NCBI RefSeq assembly: GCF_030908385.1
Contig: NZ_CP133091.1
Span: 3,219,501 to 3,283,500 of the forward strand
Direction: 5' to 3'
Origin: Mangrovimonas sp. YM274
Lineage (GTDB): Bacteria > Bacteroidota > Bacteroidia > Flavobacteriales > Flavobacteriaceae
Length of the DNA: 64,000 nt
Shown: piece by piece, positions 37,612-46,198 of the stretch
How positions within the stretch are numbered: position 1 is the stretch's first letter
Layout of the letters: every line of letters begins with the position of its first letter
Position numbers and translations under genes: made by a program
Notes under the pieces: model-generated
The model's database searches: none
What the model was told of the DNA's origin: nothing
What the model saw: only the letters and a program-made list of their open reading frames with translations

Positions 37612-37621
37612 TTGCTGTAGA

Positions 37622-40117
37622 TTAGTTGGTTGCCGACTTTTTCTTAAAGAAATTCACTTGATATTTCAATTCTACCGAGAATAGGGTCTCGATTACAGGT
37701 GAGGCCACAAATTCGCGAACCTCAGCATTGAACAAATTGGTAACACTTGCCCCAACAGAAAGCTCGTCTGTGATATAATACCCTACATTGGCATCAACTG
37801 TAAATCCTCCAAGAGGCCCATAATTCCAAGATCTTCCATTTCTAGCATTTTCAATAACATCATCAACACCATCACCATTCAAATCTTGAGTTTCAGCCGC
37901 CGTATAGATTCCAGAGAAGAAATCGTAATCCTGCACCCATCTTCCAAAAATGGATCCATAGAATTTGTTTTTAGAATAATGCAATCCTAGAGCCAATTTG
38001 TTTGCTGGCGTATTTACAGGCAATTCAGATTCCAACACTTGTCCGTCCAAGTTTCCATCGTTGGCAGGATCATTTTTATCTAAATCCCTTCCGAAGTAGG
38101 AATAATTAAGAGTTGCTCTAAAGGCATCGGAAAAATAGTAGTTCAAACCAACATCAAAACCATACGTATCCACCTTACCAAAGTTTTGATAGGTTAAGAT
38201 TACAGCACCGTTAGATCCTGGCACCACCTCATCAATAGGCTTATCTCCAACATGAGTAACTGTTACACCATTGGCCGCATCCGTAATCGTTCTAAGCGGA
38301 CTAATGAAGTTTTCTGATTGGTTGTAATAAGCGTTAGCATCAATAAATAATTTATTGGCAATTTTGCCTTTATATCCAATCTCATAGGTATTGATAGACT
38401 CCACCTCCAATGCAGATACTGTACTACCATCAGACAAGGTAAATCCTTCTCCATTACCCAACACCAAACCTCCAAAAAGATTTCCTTTCAAGTTTAAAAT
38501 AGACGGCACAGCGATTCCCTTTCCATATGTCACCCTAAACTGCCCTTCTCCAAGCGCTTTGGTAATTGCAGCTTTAGGAATAAAATTAGAACCGTACAAG
38601 TCATGATTATCCAATCGAGCCCCCAATAAAAAGCCCCATCCAGAATCAGGCAAACTGTACTCCGTTTGTGCATAAAAACCTGTCTGCCCAATATCGATTC
38701 CACCTTCATCCAAAAGGTAGGTTCCTTTGGAATCGGCCATATCCAATTGATATTGTCCGCCAACTGTCAAATCAAAATTTCCCCAACTATTGTTGTACTG
38801 CAATTCAGAATTGAAACGCTGGGAAGCATCTTTAAACACAGCGCCTCTCGGCAATGCAATCCCTGTATCTGGTCCTGTGGGAAACCATTGTTCTGTAAAC
38901 GACCTTTCCAGAGCTTCCTCTTCAGAAAACCCATTATTAATAAAAGACACATAGTTTTGCGTTCTTTGGTTAATAGCATAGGTATCGTCCGTATTACTCC
39001 AAGTATAGTTTACATTGGCGAAGAAATGTTTAGAAACATATTTCAACTGTGCCACATCTATACTCCAATCCTTAATTTGATTTCTACCCGCATTGGTAAC
39101 CGCCAAATTATTATTGTTACTGTGACCATAATACCCTATAAGCTCTGAACTAGACGTAGGTCTAAAATACAAACCAGCTCCATATTTTTGAGTATCGAAA
39201 TCCCTATCCAATTCCAACTCTTTATAAGCCGTCGTCCCCACATATACACTATCCACATATTCAAAATCCTCTCCTTGCGATCTTTCAAAATGGAGTTTGA
39301 AGGCAAACTTATCACTAACCACCTGTGCATGGCGCGCACGTGCCGTGAATACATTTTGATTCCCTCCTCCCAAAGCTACAGTTGTCCCTTCAGAAGTAAA
39401 TGGATTTTTGGTTCTTGTACTTATCAAGCCATTGTGGGCATTAGGCCCATAAAGCGTTCCGTTTGGACCCAATAAAATTTCCACTTGCTCAATATCGTCT
39501 GTAGTTACCGTAGCAAAAGTCCCCAACGGCAAACCAGTCGCAATCAAAGTAGATAATCTATCATCGGTTACCTGAAGGTTTTTAGAATTAAAAGCAGAGT
39601 TAAACCCTCTAATGTTGATTCCTGTTCCCAAAACACCCGTTCTTACAAAATCAACACCCTTTTCGCGAGCTGCCAATTCCCCAACATTAAACCCTACATG
39701 CTCCTTAATATCTTTAGAAGTTATCACGTTAACCGTTGCCGGTACGTCTGTCATTTTTTGTGGTTTTTTATTAGCCGTCACCACCACTTGAGAAAGCATG
39801 CTGGTAGATTCCACCAAAACCACATCAACCTGAACGGTTTCCCCAGCACCTACTGAGACTGATTTAGTAATTGTTTCGTATCCCAAATAAGAGAACACGA
39901 CATTGTAAGTGCCCGCTGGAACATTGTCTATAACATATGCTCCATCAAAACCAGAAACCACTCCTTTGTTTAAACTTTCAATATGAACCGTTGCCCCGGA
40001 AACCGGTACATTATTCTCATCGAGCGTCAATCCTTTTATGCTTCCAGAATCCTGAGCAGAGGCATAAAATGAAAGTAACAAAGTGATAAGCGCAAAAAAT
40101 TTCTTCATTGTTTTCAT
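37622..40117 (-). CDS. TonB-dependent receptor with carboxypeptidase-regulatory-like domain
   Basis: 831 aa. Signal peptide 1-21 (start could also be Met4). A CarboxypepD_reg-like domain (GSIKGLTLDENNVPVSGATV) spans about 25-100, the TonB box region is SQVVVTANKK, and the plug (VPATVNVITSKDI, GINIRGFNSAF) is at about 120-250, then the barrel. It is not a SusC homologue and has no SusD partner. Its place among hydrolases and a 3-hydroxybutyrate dehydrogenase suggests uptake of an oligomeric ester or other lipid-like carbon source. Its upstream region carries the ATGCGACT boxes. Confidence 0.88.
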   Translation of the reverse strand: MKTMKKFFALITLLLSFYASAQDSGSIKGLTLDENNVPVSGATVHIESLNKGVVSGFDGAYVIDNVPAGTYNVVFSYLGYETITKSVSVGAGETVQVDVVLVESTSMLSQVVVTANKKPQKMTDVPATVNVITSKDIKEHVGFNVGELAAREKGVDFVRTGVLGTGINIRGFNSAFNSKNLQVTDDRLSTLIATGLPLGTFATVTTDDIEQVEILLGPNGTLYGPNAHNGLISTRTKNPFTSEGTTVALGGGNQNVFTARARHAQVVSDKFAFKLHFERSQGEDFEYVDSVYVGTTAYKELELDRDFDTQKYGAGLYFRPTSSSELIGYYGHSNNNNLAVTNAGRNQIKDWSIDVAQLKYVSKHFFANVNYTWSNTDDTYAINQRTQNYVSFINNGFSEEEALERSFTEQWFPTGPDTGIALPRGAVFKDASQRFNSELQYNNSWGNFDLTVGGQYQLDMADSKGTYLLDEGGIDIGQTGFYAQTEYSLPDSGWGFLLGARLDNHDLYGSNFIPKAAITKALGEGQFRVTYGKGIAVPSILNLKGNLFGGLVLGNGEGFTLSDGSTVSALEVESINTYEIGYKGKIANKLFIDANAYYNQSENFISPLRTITDAANGVTVTHVGDKPIDEVVPGSNGAVILTYQNFGKVDTYGFDVGLNYYFSDAFRATLNYSYFGRDLDKNDPANDGNLDGQVLESELPVNTPANKLALGLHYSKNKFYGSIFGRWVQDYDFFSGIYTAAETQDLNGDGVDDVIENARNGRSWNYGPLGGFTVDANVGYYITDELSVGASVTNLFNAEVREFVASPVIETLFSVELKYQVNFFKKKSATN

Positions 40118-40189
40118 AAATAGTTAATTAGATTACCGCAATCTATCATGAAAATAATTTAATGACCTATCTGGATTTTACCCATAGTA

Positions 40190-40200
40190 ATGCGACTTTT
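40190..40200 (-). promoter_or_regulatory. ATGCGACT box, proximal copy upstream of the TonB receptor gene
   Basis: Plus-strand ATGCGACTTTT, that is AAAAGTCGCAT when read with the gene. It lies 72 nt before the start codon at 40117. The copy upstream of the symporter gene (45690-45700) is identical over 11 bases and also 72 nt from its start codon. Confidence 0.6.
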
Positions 40201-40255
40201 AAAAAATAAAACACACGAAAACAAATCAAACACTTGTTTTACAGGTGTTTAAAAA

Positions 40256-41680
40256 CTACAACTGCATATGCGACTTTAGATATAAAAAAGCTTCAGGGAG
40301 GTTATTTGACAGCTTATCGATGACTTGAGTCATCAACAATTTTTGGTTATCAGTAGCTTCAATTCCTTGAATTGGCTCCTTAATTTCTTCCAATAACTTA
40401 CTAGAATTAATCTCCCCCTCCATATATCGAGACAAGGAAATACTCCAGGAAATATTAGGCACATAATTACTCTTGCGCTTACGTTCAATTTCCCGTTCTT
40501 TTAAATTGAATTTCTTGGTCAATTTTAACACCTCAGCATATTTTTCCTGAATGATCAACACATTGATATAGGACGTGAAGAAATGATGCCATCTATGGTT
40601 GAACACTTCCGCTTTATTATGTTTTAAAAATATCCGCGCCAACGATTCCGCCTCATGATATTTATGCAAATCAGTCAACACCCTCACCTTATATGACACA
40701 TACGTATTCCTTTGATGGTTATTATGTGTTGAATCAAACAAGGGCTTGTACTCTTCCAACAGAGAAAACGCCAAGGCAACCTTCTTATTCTTCAAGGTTA
40801 TAGCCACCAAGTTATTAAGATACATGAGCGTATCGTCATTATACTGCCGGATGGATAAAAACCCATAATATTCGGCTTTTTGGAGCTCATTTTCCTTGGA
40901 ATGCATCAACACCCTATTGGCATAATAGTTAGAAAGCAAACGTCTGGAATACATTTCACCCTGACTAAAAAAGCCGTCAATCTCATCAAACAACTCCCGC
41001 AGTTTTAGCTTTTCGCTGTAATTGGTATACATAAACGTGAGCAATACAAAAGCCTGGTATCTATTTTTTCCGTCAACAGTATTGGATCGAAAGACTTCCA
41101 ACAACCAATGCTCCCAATATTTGGTTTCTTTATTGTTTAAGGTGTATTGACTGGTGATTTCCTCGGTGGCATTATAGAGCTTCTCATGGATTTGAACAGC
41201 CTTTTCATAATGCTGTCGATAGACCTGCAGAAAATCGGCCACTATTTTATGGTCTCGGTATCGCATCCTTATCAGGAGGTAAGACTGATACTCCTTTACC
41301 AGCTCAAATAAATTCTGAAAATAATAATCGATATGCCTGTAATGATGTAGAAAATGCAAAAATTCTTTTTCATCCTCATAACTTATGGCATCGGTTAGAA
41401 TCAATTGCCGCAACCGAAGCAACCATACGATGTTTTTATCAACATCTATAGCCTCCAGCTTTTTGTCCACCCAATTTTTTATATAGGTATACTTTCGCTT
41501 GTCAATAGCGACATCAAAATCTACAAAACCTGTTTCCAAAACAGCATTGTCGATAATTCGGGTAAGGATTTGCATTTTTTCGTCATCCTGAATTTGATGA
41601 CTTAACGAAGCCAAATATTTAGCTTCGTTGGGCAAGATACTTTTACTAAATTCTGTAAACTTTTTAAGTTTAACTTTCAT
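40256..41680 (-). CDS. Unknown helical-repeat protein of the ester cluster
   Basis: I do not recognise this 474-aa protein. It has no signal peptide or membrane helix, is rich in Lys, Tyr, His and Leu, and looks all-helical. Residues 190-400 suggest degenerate TPR-like pairs (for example AEYYGFLSIRQYNDDTLMYLNNLVAI and KYHEAESLARIFLKHNK). It starts 3 nt after the exported hydrolase gene, so it is co-transcribed, yet no enzyme or DNA-binding motif is visible. A scaffold or regulatory role is possible. I would not name it from sequence alone. Confidence 0.7.
   Translation of the reverse strand: MKVKLKKFTEFSKSILPNEAKYLASLSHQIQDDEKMQILTRIIDNAVLETGFVDFDVAIDKRKYTYIKNWVDKKLEAIDVDKNIVWLLRLRQLILTDAISYEDEKEFLHFLHHYRHIDYYFQNLFELVKEYQSYLLIRMRYRDHKIVADFLQVYRQHYEKAVQIHEKLYNATEEITSQYTLNNKETKYWEHWLLEVFRSNTVDGKNRYQAFVLLTFMYTNYSEKLKLRELFDEIDGFFSQGEMYSRRLLSNYYANRVLMHSKENELQKAEYYGFLSIRQYNDDTLMYLNNLVAITLKNKKVALAFSLLEEYKPLFDSTHNNHQRNTYVSYKVRVLTDLHKYHEAESLARIFLKHNKAEVFNHRWHHFFTSYINVLIIQEKYAEVLKLTKKFNLKEREIERKRKSNYVPNISWSISLSRYMEGEINSSKLLEEIKEPIQGIEATDNQKLLMTQVIDKLSNNLPEAFLYLKSHMQL
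40268..40277 (-). promoter_or_regulatory. ATGCGACT box, distal copy, inside the end of the upstream ORF
   Basis: Plus-strand ATGCGACTTT, 67 nt further upstream than the proximal box (start-to-start 78). It falls in the last codons of the 474-aa ORF (encoding KSHM). Downstream of it, at 40231-40249, CACTTGTTTTACAGGTG forms a short imperfect inverted repeat. Apart from these elements the 40118-40255 gap is AT-rich and gene-free. Confidence 0.5.
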
Positions 41681-41683
41681 TCT

Positions 41684-42631
41684 TTAGGGCGTCTCTACAA
41701 ACTGCGTGAGAAAAGCATTGACTTCCATTGGCTTTTCAAACTGCACGAAATGCCCACTCTCACCTATCATTTTCACCTCAACATGTTTGATTTCCTCTTT
41801 GGCTGATTGCGCCACAGCTTGCGTAGTTAATTGAGGATGAAGATAGCCATTTGGAATCAATTTATCATTATTGCCAAAAATAACCAACACGGGACATTGA
41901 ATTCTTTGCAAATCTTCAAAAACAGGGTCATCCAACATTCCCCAAACACTACTTACAATAGCCTTACAGTGCTCATCAAAATCGACAGCTTCCCTTATGC
42001 GTTTTCTTTCGGCTATCATTTTACCCACCTCCTTAGGCTGCTGAAAAAAGTTGAGCGCATAGTTTCTTTCTATTTGGGCATCAGTGGTTCCTTTTACCAC
42101 CGCTTCGGTCATGGCACCTTTCATAAGGTTGGCCTCCGCTTCAGAAAAACGTTCAATTCCCGCCGGTGCCACAAGTACTAATTTTGAAATAGCTTCAGGA
42201 TGATTTACCGCTAATTTTACACTGGCCTGACCTCCCATGGAATGCCCCACCAAAATCACATTTTTAAGCTTTAACTCAAGGATAAATTGGTGCACCACAT
42301 CCGCAAAAAACGTAGAGGTATATTGGGTTTCAACAATGGAAGATTTCCCAAATCCAGGCAAATCCAAAGCAATGCAAGTATATTTATCCTTAAGCTCTTG
42401 GATGTTTTTAGACCAAGCATCGGCATTACTGCTCAACCCATGCACAAACAACAACGTTTGTTCATGATTGCCCTCCTTTACATAAGCCACTTCCAAACTA
42501 TCCAAAGTGACGTAATGTGTTTTATATTCATATTCTGAAAGCAGCTCCTTCATAGCAAGCGCTTTGTTTTGAGAAATTCCTACCATAGACAATAAACAAA
42601 AAACAGACAAAAAAAGGAACGATTTCATCAC
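41684..42631 (-). CDS. Exported alpha/beta hydrolase
   Basis: 315 aa. A signal peptide (MKSFLFLSVFCLLSMVGIS, about 1-20) implies the periplasm or beyond. LLFVHGLSSNADAW is the oxyanion segment, S131 in LVGHSMGGQAS the nucleophile, and H in GESGHFVQFEKP the catalytic His; an Asp in FGNNDKLIP completes the triad. The gene overlaps the acyl-CoA ligase stop by 1 nt. A second, cytosolic hydrolase in the same cluster suggests stepwise ester cleavage on both sides of the inner membrane. Confidence 0.82.
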   Translation of the reverse strand: MMKSFLFLSVFCLLSMVGISQNKALAMKELLSEYEYKTHYVTLDSLEVAYVKEGNHEQTLLFVHGLSSNADAWSKNIQELKDKYTCIALDLPGFGKSSIVETQYTSTFFADVVHQFILELKLKNVILVGHSMGGQASVKLAVNHPEAISKLVLVAPAGIERFSEAEANLMKGAMTEAVVKGTTDAQIERNYALNFFQQPKEVGKMIAERKRIREAVDFDEHCKAIVSSVWGMLDDPVFEDLQRIQCPVLVIFGNNDKLIPNGYLHPQLTTQAVAQSAKEEIKHVEVKMIGESGHFVQFEKPMEVNAFLTQFVETP

Positions 42632-44130
42632 TATAATTTTAACGTATTAAAATACTTGTTAAGCTTTTTACGAGACACCTTGCTTAAACTGGTAAGCGGG
42701 ATTTCGTCCAAAACAAAGATGTATTTAGGCTGCTTAAAATCGGCTATATTTCCTTTTAAGTACTCCCGAAGCACTTCACTGGTCACCGCCTTATCCTTAC
42801 TTTCAACGAATGCTATCCCACAGGCTCCCCAACGCTCACACTTGACACTAAAAACTGAAGCTTTGGTAACTCCCGGATAATTTTCCAACAACAATTCTAT
42901 TTCCTGGGGATAGATATTTTCCCCTCCCGAAATATACATATCGTCAATGCGCCCCTTTAGATACAGAAAGCCTTCTTCATCCTTTAAAGCCAAATCTCCC
43001 GTATGCAACCAACCATCAACAATCTTACTCTTGGTGACCACCGAATTATTCCAATAACCCGGGGTAACGATATCCCCCTTAATACACAATTCACCTATTT
43101 CACCAACACCCAAAGGCTCATCATTGTCATTCACTATTTTCAAATCCAAATAAAAGTTGGATTTCCCAATGGAGTTAGGCTTTAAAAGCGCCATGTCATG
43201 ATGAAGCGAGGTAATGCTCGGCCCCGCTTCGGTCAAACCATATCCGGGACGGATATAGATATTCTTTTCACGTTTCCAAAAGGACACCAGTTCCGCATTC
43301 ACCTTTTCGCCCCCAGAAATTATATACCGTAGCTTTTTTAAGTTCACCCGATTGAAAACCTCCGCTTTTTGCATCATCAACAGCATCGTGGGCAAAGCCA
43401 TAAACAAGGTGGTTTTTTCCAACTCCAACAAACAAAGTGCTTTTTGGGCATCAAATTTTTCCATCATCCCAATATGACCTCCTTTATGGAGCAAAGGCGT
43501 TATAAACACATTCCAACCGGATGTATGATAAGGCGGTAGCATATTAATTGTAGAATCCCGATAAGTAATCCCCAATTGCATGGACGTATTCAAGCTGTTC
43601 CAGAACAACATTTTATTAGTATAAATCACCCCCTTAGGCAACCCTGTTGTTCCAGATGTATAAAAAATAAACAACGGATTATCCTCTTTAATATCATAAT
43701 CGCGTTCATAAACAGCCGCCTCTTCTTTGTAGGTCTCAATAACACGATTCATACTAACCGCTTCTATCCCCTCCAAAGACAATTCATTAAATTGAGCTTG
43801 TAAGGTCTCGCTAAAAATCAAAACTTTAGGGTTACAGTCCTTAACAAGTTTATCCAATTCTTTTGGTGCCATCCTATAATTAAGGGGCACCAATATTAAC
43901 CCCATTCGCTGGCAAGCAGAAAACAATACAATATACGCGATATTATGTTCGGCAAACACTGCAATACGATCTCCTTCTCGGTAACCAGCATCGTGTAGCT
44001 TTTGCGCCAACCTATTCGCATAAATATCCAACTCCCTATAAGTGTACTTTTCATTGGAAGAATACGAGGTCAGAGCCACTTTATATGGCGTATAATCGGC
44101 CCATTTTGCAATCCAATCCAACACATTCAT
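42631..44130 (-). CDS. Acyl-CoA synthetase (AMP-forming)
   Basis: 499 aa, ANL superfamily. AMP-binding FIFYTSGTTGLPKGVIYTN (about 151-169), GYGLTEAGPS, the hinge region GWLHTGDLALKDEEGFLYLKGR, and the C-terminal YISGGENIYPQEIE with the late Lys in LSKVSRKKLNKY. It is closest in pattern to medium- or short-chain acyl and aryl-CoA ligases. In this cluster it may activate the freed hydroxy- or keto-acid (for example acetoacetate) to its CoA ester. ATGA overlap with the symporter gene. The substrate is not determined by sequence. Confidence 0.82.
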   Translation of the reverse strand: MNVLDWIAKWADYTPYKVALTSYSSNEKYTYRELDIYANRLAQKLHDAGYREGDRIAVFAEHNIAYIVLFSACQRMGLILVPLNYRMAPKELDKLVKDCNPKVLIFSETLQAQFNELSLEGIEAVSMNRVIETYKEEAAVYERDYDIKEDNPLFIFYTSGTTGLPKGVIYTNKMLFWNSLNTSMQLGITYRDSTINMLPPYHTSGWNVFITPLLHKGGHIGMMEKFDAQKALCLLELEKTTLFMALPTMLLMMQKAEVFNRVNLKKLRYIISGGEKVNAELVSFWKREKNIYIRPGYGLTEAGPSITSLHHDMALLKPNSIGKSNFYLDLKIVNDNDEPLGVGEIGELCIKGDIVTPGYWNNSVVTKSKIVDGWLHTGDLALKDEEGFLYLKGRIDDMYISGGENIYPQEIELLLENYPGVTKASVFSVKCERWGACGIAFVESKDKAVTSEVLREYLKGNIADFKQPKYIFVLDEIPLTSLSKVSRKKLNKYFNTLKL

Positions 44131-45617
44131 ACTACTACAGGTTTTCTGTTAAACATATATAAAATATACCCCACCGTTAAGGACACTACAATTGCAATTG
44201 CAGCGGAGACTCCAGGATTATTTACTGGCTCCTGCATGTAAGGTGTCAAGCGGCCGTAATAGATTCCAAAATGCACCACAATAGCCGTAATACTCGCCGT
44301 AAACACCGCACTCAATGGCACATCCTTAAGGAAAATCCCAAAAAGCACCGGAACAAAAGCTGCTGCAAAATAGGCGTACACTCCATTTTGAGCGAATATG
44401 GCAACACTTACATCAGGCGACTTGATCTGTTGCCAACTCAACACAAAACTCACACAGGCTAAAATCAATATTACAACTTTATTAATCAGAAATGAATTGT
44501 TAGTCACCCTACCCTTGAAAATAGGCTCCAATATATCAGAGGTCACCGTTATGGAAAGCGACTGAATCAAACTCTCTAAGGTTGACAACCCCGCCGAGAT
44601 TAACCCCACCACGATTACCATACCAACTCCTACCGAAAACTTCGTCACTACATAAGTTGGAATAATCTCGTCCATTTTTAAAGTTTTTCCCATCACTGTC
44701 AACTCCGGAAAGGTTAAGCGCGCATACAAACCAACCACTACCACCATAAAAAAGACCACCATGACAGCAATCGCACTAAACAGATACGAATTCACTTTGG
44801 TTTGATCTTTCAACAGTAATGATTTTGTAATGATATGGGGCTGACACACAATAGCAATTCCAATCACAATTTGAACTACAACGATTTCGAAGTAATCGCG
44901 AAATAAAAAACTTTGGCTGTTAGTAGCCTTAGATAAATTAGGATCTATACTAGAAAGATCGTTTAATATTCCACTTACGCCCCCTTCAAAATATTCCCGA
45001 CCAGAAGCTATTAATATAATAGCCACAATAAACATGATGACTGCTTGAATGGTATTGGTATACACCATAGAATTAGCGCCACCAAACATCATATACCCAA
45101 ACACAAACACTGTAATCCCCAAAAGCACATAGAACGGCTCAACATTCAAAGATTTCGAAATTACTTGAGTCACCCCAACATTAATAAGAACAATAAATGT
45201 TATCAGTAACATGGCAGTAACAGCAAAAAAGAAGGCGTAGTTTTTACTTTCATAGCGCCGTCCAATCCATTGAGCCATCGTAGTTGCCTTTACCACATTA
45301 CCATGTTTAGCAAACCCTTTGGTAAACATGATTAAAGAACCAAAAATGGCAATAGGCATGACAACCGCAAATGAAATCACACCCGAAACACCATATAATG
45401 CAATAAAACCTGGATTAATAATAAAAGTGGCAGCACTAGTCATGGACGCTGCCAAGGACAAACCTACTACCCAAGGCGAGAAACCTATATTTCCAACTGC
45501 ATAATCAGCTATACTATTTGCTTTTTTAGCGCCACGGATTACAAAAAACAGGATTACAAATGCATATCCCGCCAACAAAATCCACATATAAGTCACCCAA
45601 TCATCGGTTGCTACCAT
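44127..45617 (-). CDS. Sodium:solute symporter (SSS family)
   Basis: 496 aa with about 13 hydrophobic helices. N-terminus: YAFVILFFVIRGAKKANSIADYAVG, then GLSLAASMTSAATFIINPG (family signature region) and YMMFGGANSMVYTNTIQAVIM. SSS proteins co-transport Na+ with sugars, acids or vitamins. As the first gene of a unit with an acyl-CoA ligase (4-nt overlap), it more likely carries an organic acid than a sugar. Two ATGCGACT boxes lie upstream. Confidence 0.88.
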   Translation of the reverse strand: MVATDDWVTYMWILLAGYAFVILFFVIRGAKKANSIADYAVGNIGFSPWVVGLSLAASMTSAATFIINPGFIALYGVSGVISFAVVMPIAIFGSLIMFTKGFAKHGNVVKATTMAQWIGRRYESKNYAFFFAVTAMLLITFIVLINVGVTQVISKSLNVEPFYVLLGITVFVFGYMMFGGANSMVYTNTIQAVIMFIVAIILIASGREYFEGGVSGILNDLSSIDPNLSKATNSQSFLFRDYFEIVVVQIVIGIAIVCQPHIITKSLLLKDQTKVNSYLFSAIAVMVVFFMVVVVGLYARLTFPELTVMGKTLKMDEIIPTYVVTKFSVGVGMVIVVGLISAGLSTLESLIQSLSITVTSDILEPIFKGRVTNNSFLINKVVILILACVSFVLSWQQIKSPDVSVAIFAQNGVYAYFAAAFVPVLFGIFLKDVPLSAVFTASITAIVVHFGIYYGRLTPYMQEPVNNPGVSAAIAIVVSLTVGYILYMFNRKPVVV

Positions 45618-45689
45618 AAGTTACATTTAAGGTTTTCACAAATAAAAAAAATAATAATCGAAGCTCAACACAATATCCCCACTTAACCT

Positions 45690-45700
45690 ATGCGACTTTT
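45690..45700 (-). promoter_or_regulatory. ATGCGACT box, proximal copy upstream of the symporter gene
   Basis: Plus-strand ATGCGACTTTT, 72 nt before the start codon at 45617: the same distance and the same 11 bases as the box before the TonB receptor gene. Confidence 0.6.
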
Positions 45701-45755
45701 ACATAAAAAGCAACCAAAAACAATTAAAACACAATAATAACAAGCACTTACATAT

Positions 45756-45766
45756 ATGCGACTATT
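45756..45766 (-). promoter_or_regulatory. ATGCGACT box, distal copy upstream of the symporter gene
   Basis: Plus-strand ATGCGACTATT, starting 66 nt from the proximal copy. It directly abuts the T-run of the terminator of the preceding metal operon, so it belongs to the symporter unit. Confidence 0.5.
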
Positions 45767-45798
45767 AAAAAAGCGCAGCAATTAATTACTACGCTTTT
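45767..45798 (-). terminator. Terminator of the HYC_CC_PP / TonB receptor / HMA unit
   Basis: AAAAGCG (45769-45775) pairs with CGCTTTT (45792-45798). The stem continues inward through G-T wobble pairs, and the minus strand then reads T-rich. It lies 22 nt after the HMA stop codon. Confidence 0.85.
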
Positions 45799-45820
45799 CA
45801 ATTCTTAATATTAACACTTT

Positions 45821-46174
45821 TTAATTTTGATGATCACTTTTCACTTCCTCGTCTCGGTACCTGCAACAAGCATGCACAGTATTATAAGCTTCCTCCGATG
45901 CCGTCATCTCTTGGGTGTCATGTCCTACGGCCACGATATTTTTTTGGATACTATCCAAATTGGTTTTTCGCTCGTCATAAATCAATTTCAACTCATGCGT
46001 ATCTACATTCCAAATAGCCGATTTCACCCCTTTGGTTTTAATACACGCTTTTTCTATTCGGTCTTTACACATCATGCAAACACCATCTACTTCCAAGGAG
46101 GCTTTCGCATTTTTATTTTGCCCCATGGCAGCTACTCCTGCCAAAAACATAAGGGACATGATTATTTTTTTCAT
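45821..46174 (-). CDS. Exported heavy-metal-associated (HMA) domain protein
   Basis: 117 aa. I place the start at 46174 (MKKIIMSLMFLAGVAAMGQ, a proper signal peptide); the upstream Met at 46198 would put a charged tail before it. The HMA ferredoxin-like fold has the metal motif CMMC (C33, C36) followed by KDRIEKACIKTKGV. A second Cys pair lies in HACCRYRDEE near the end. It probably binds Cu+ or a similar ion in the periplasm. It follows the TonB receptor gene closely (24 nt). Confidence 0.82.
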   Translation of the reverse strand: MKKIIMSLMFLAGVAAMGQNKNAKASLEVDGVCMMCKDRIEKACIKTKGVKSAIWNVDTHELKLIYDERKTNLDSIQKNIVAVGHDTQEMTASEEAYNTVHACCRYRDEEVKSDHQN

Positions 46175-46198
46175 CTTTCTATAAATTATTGTTCTCAA

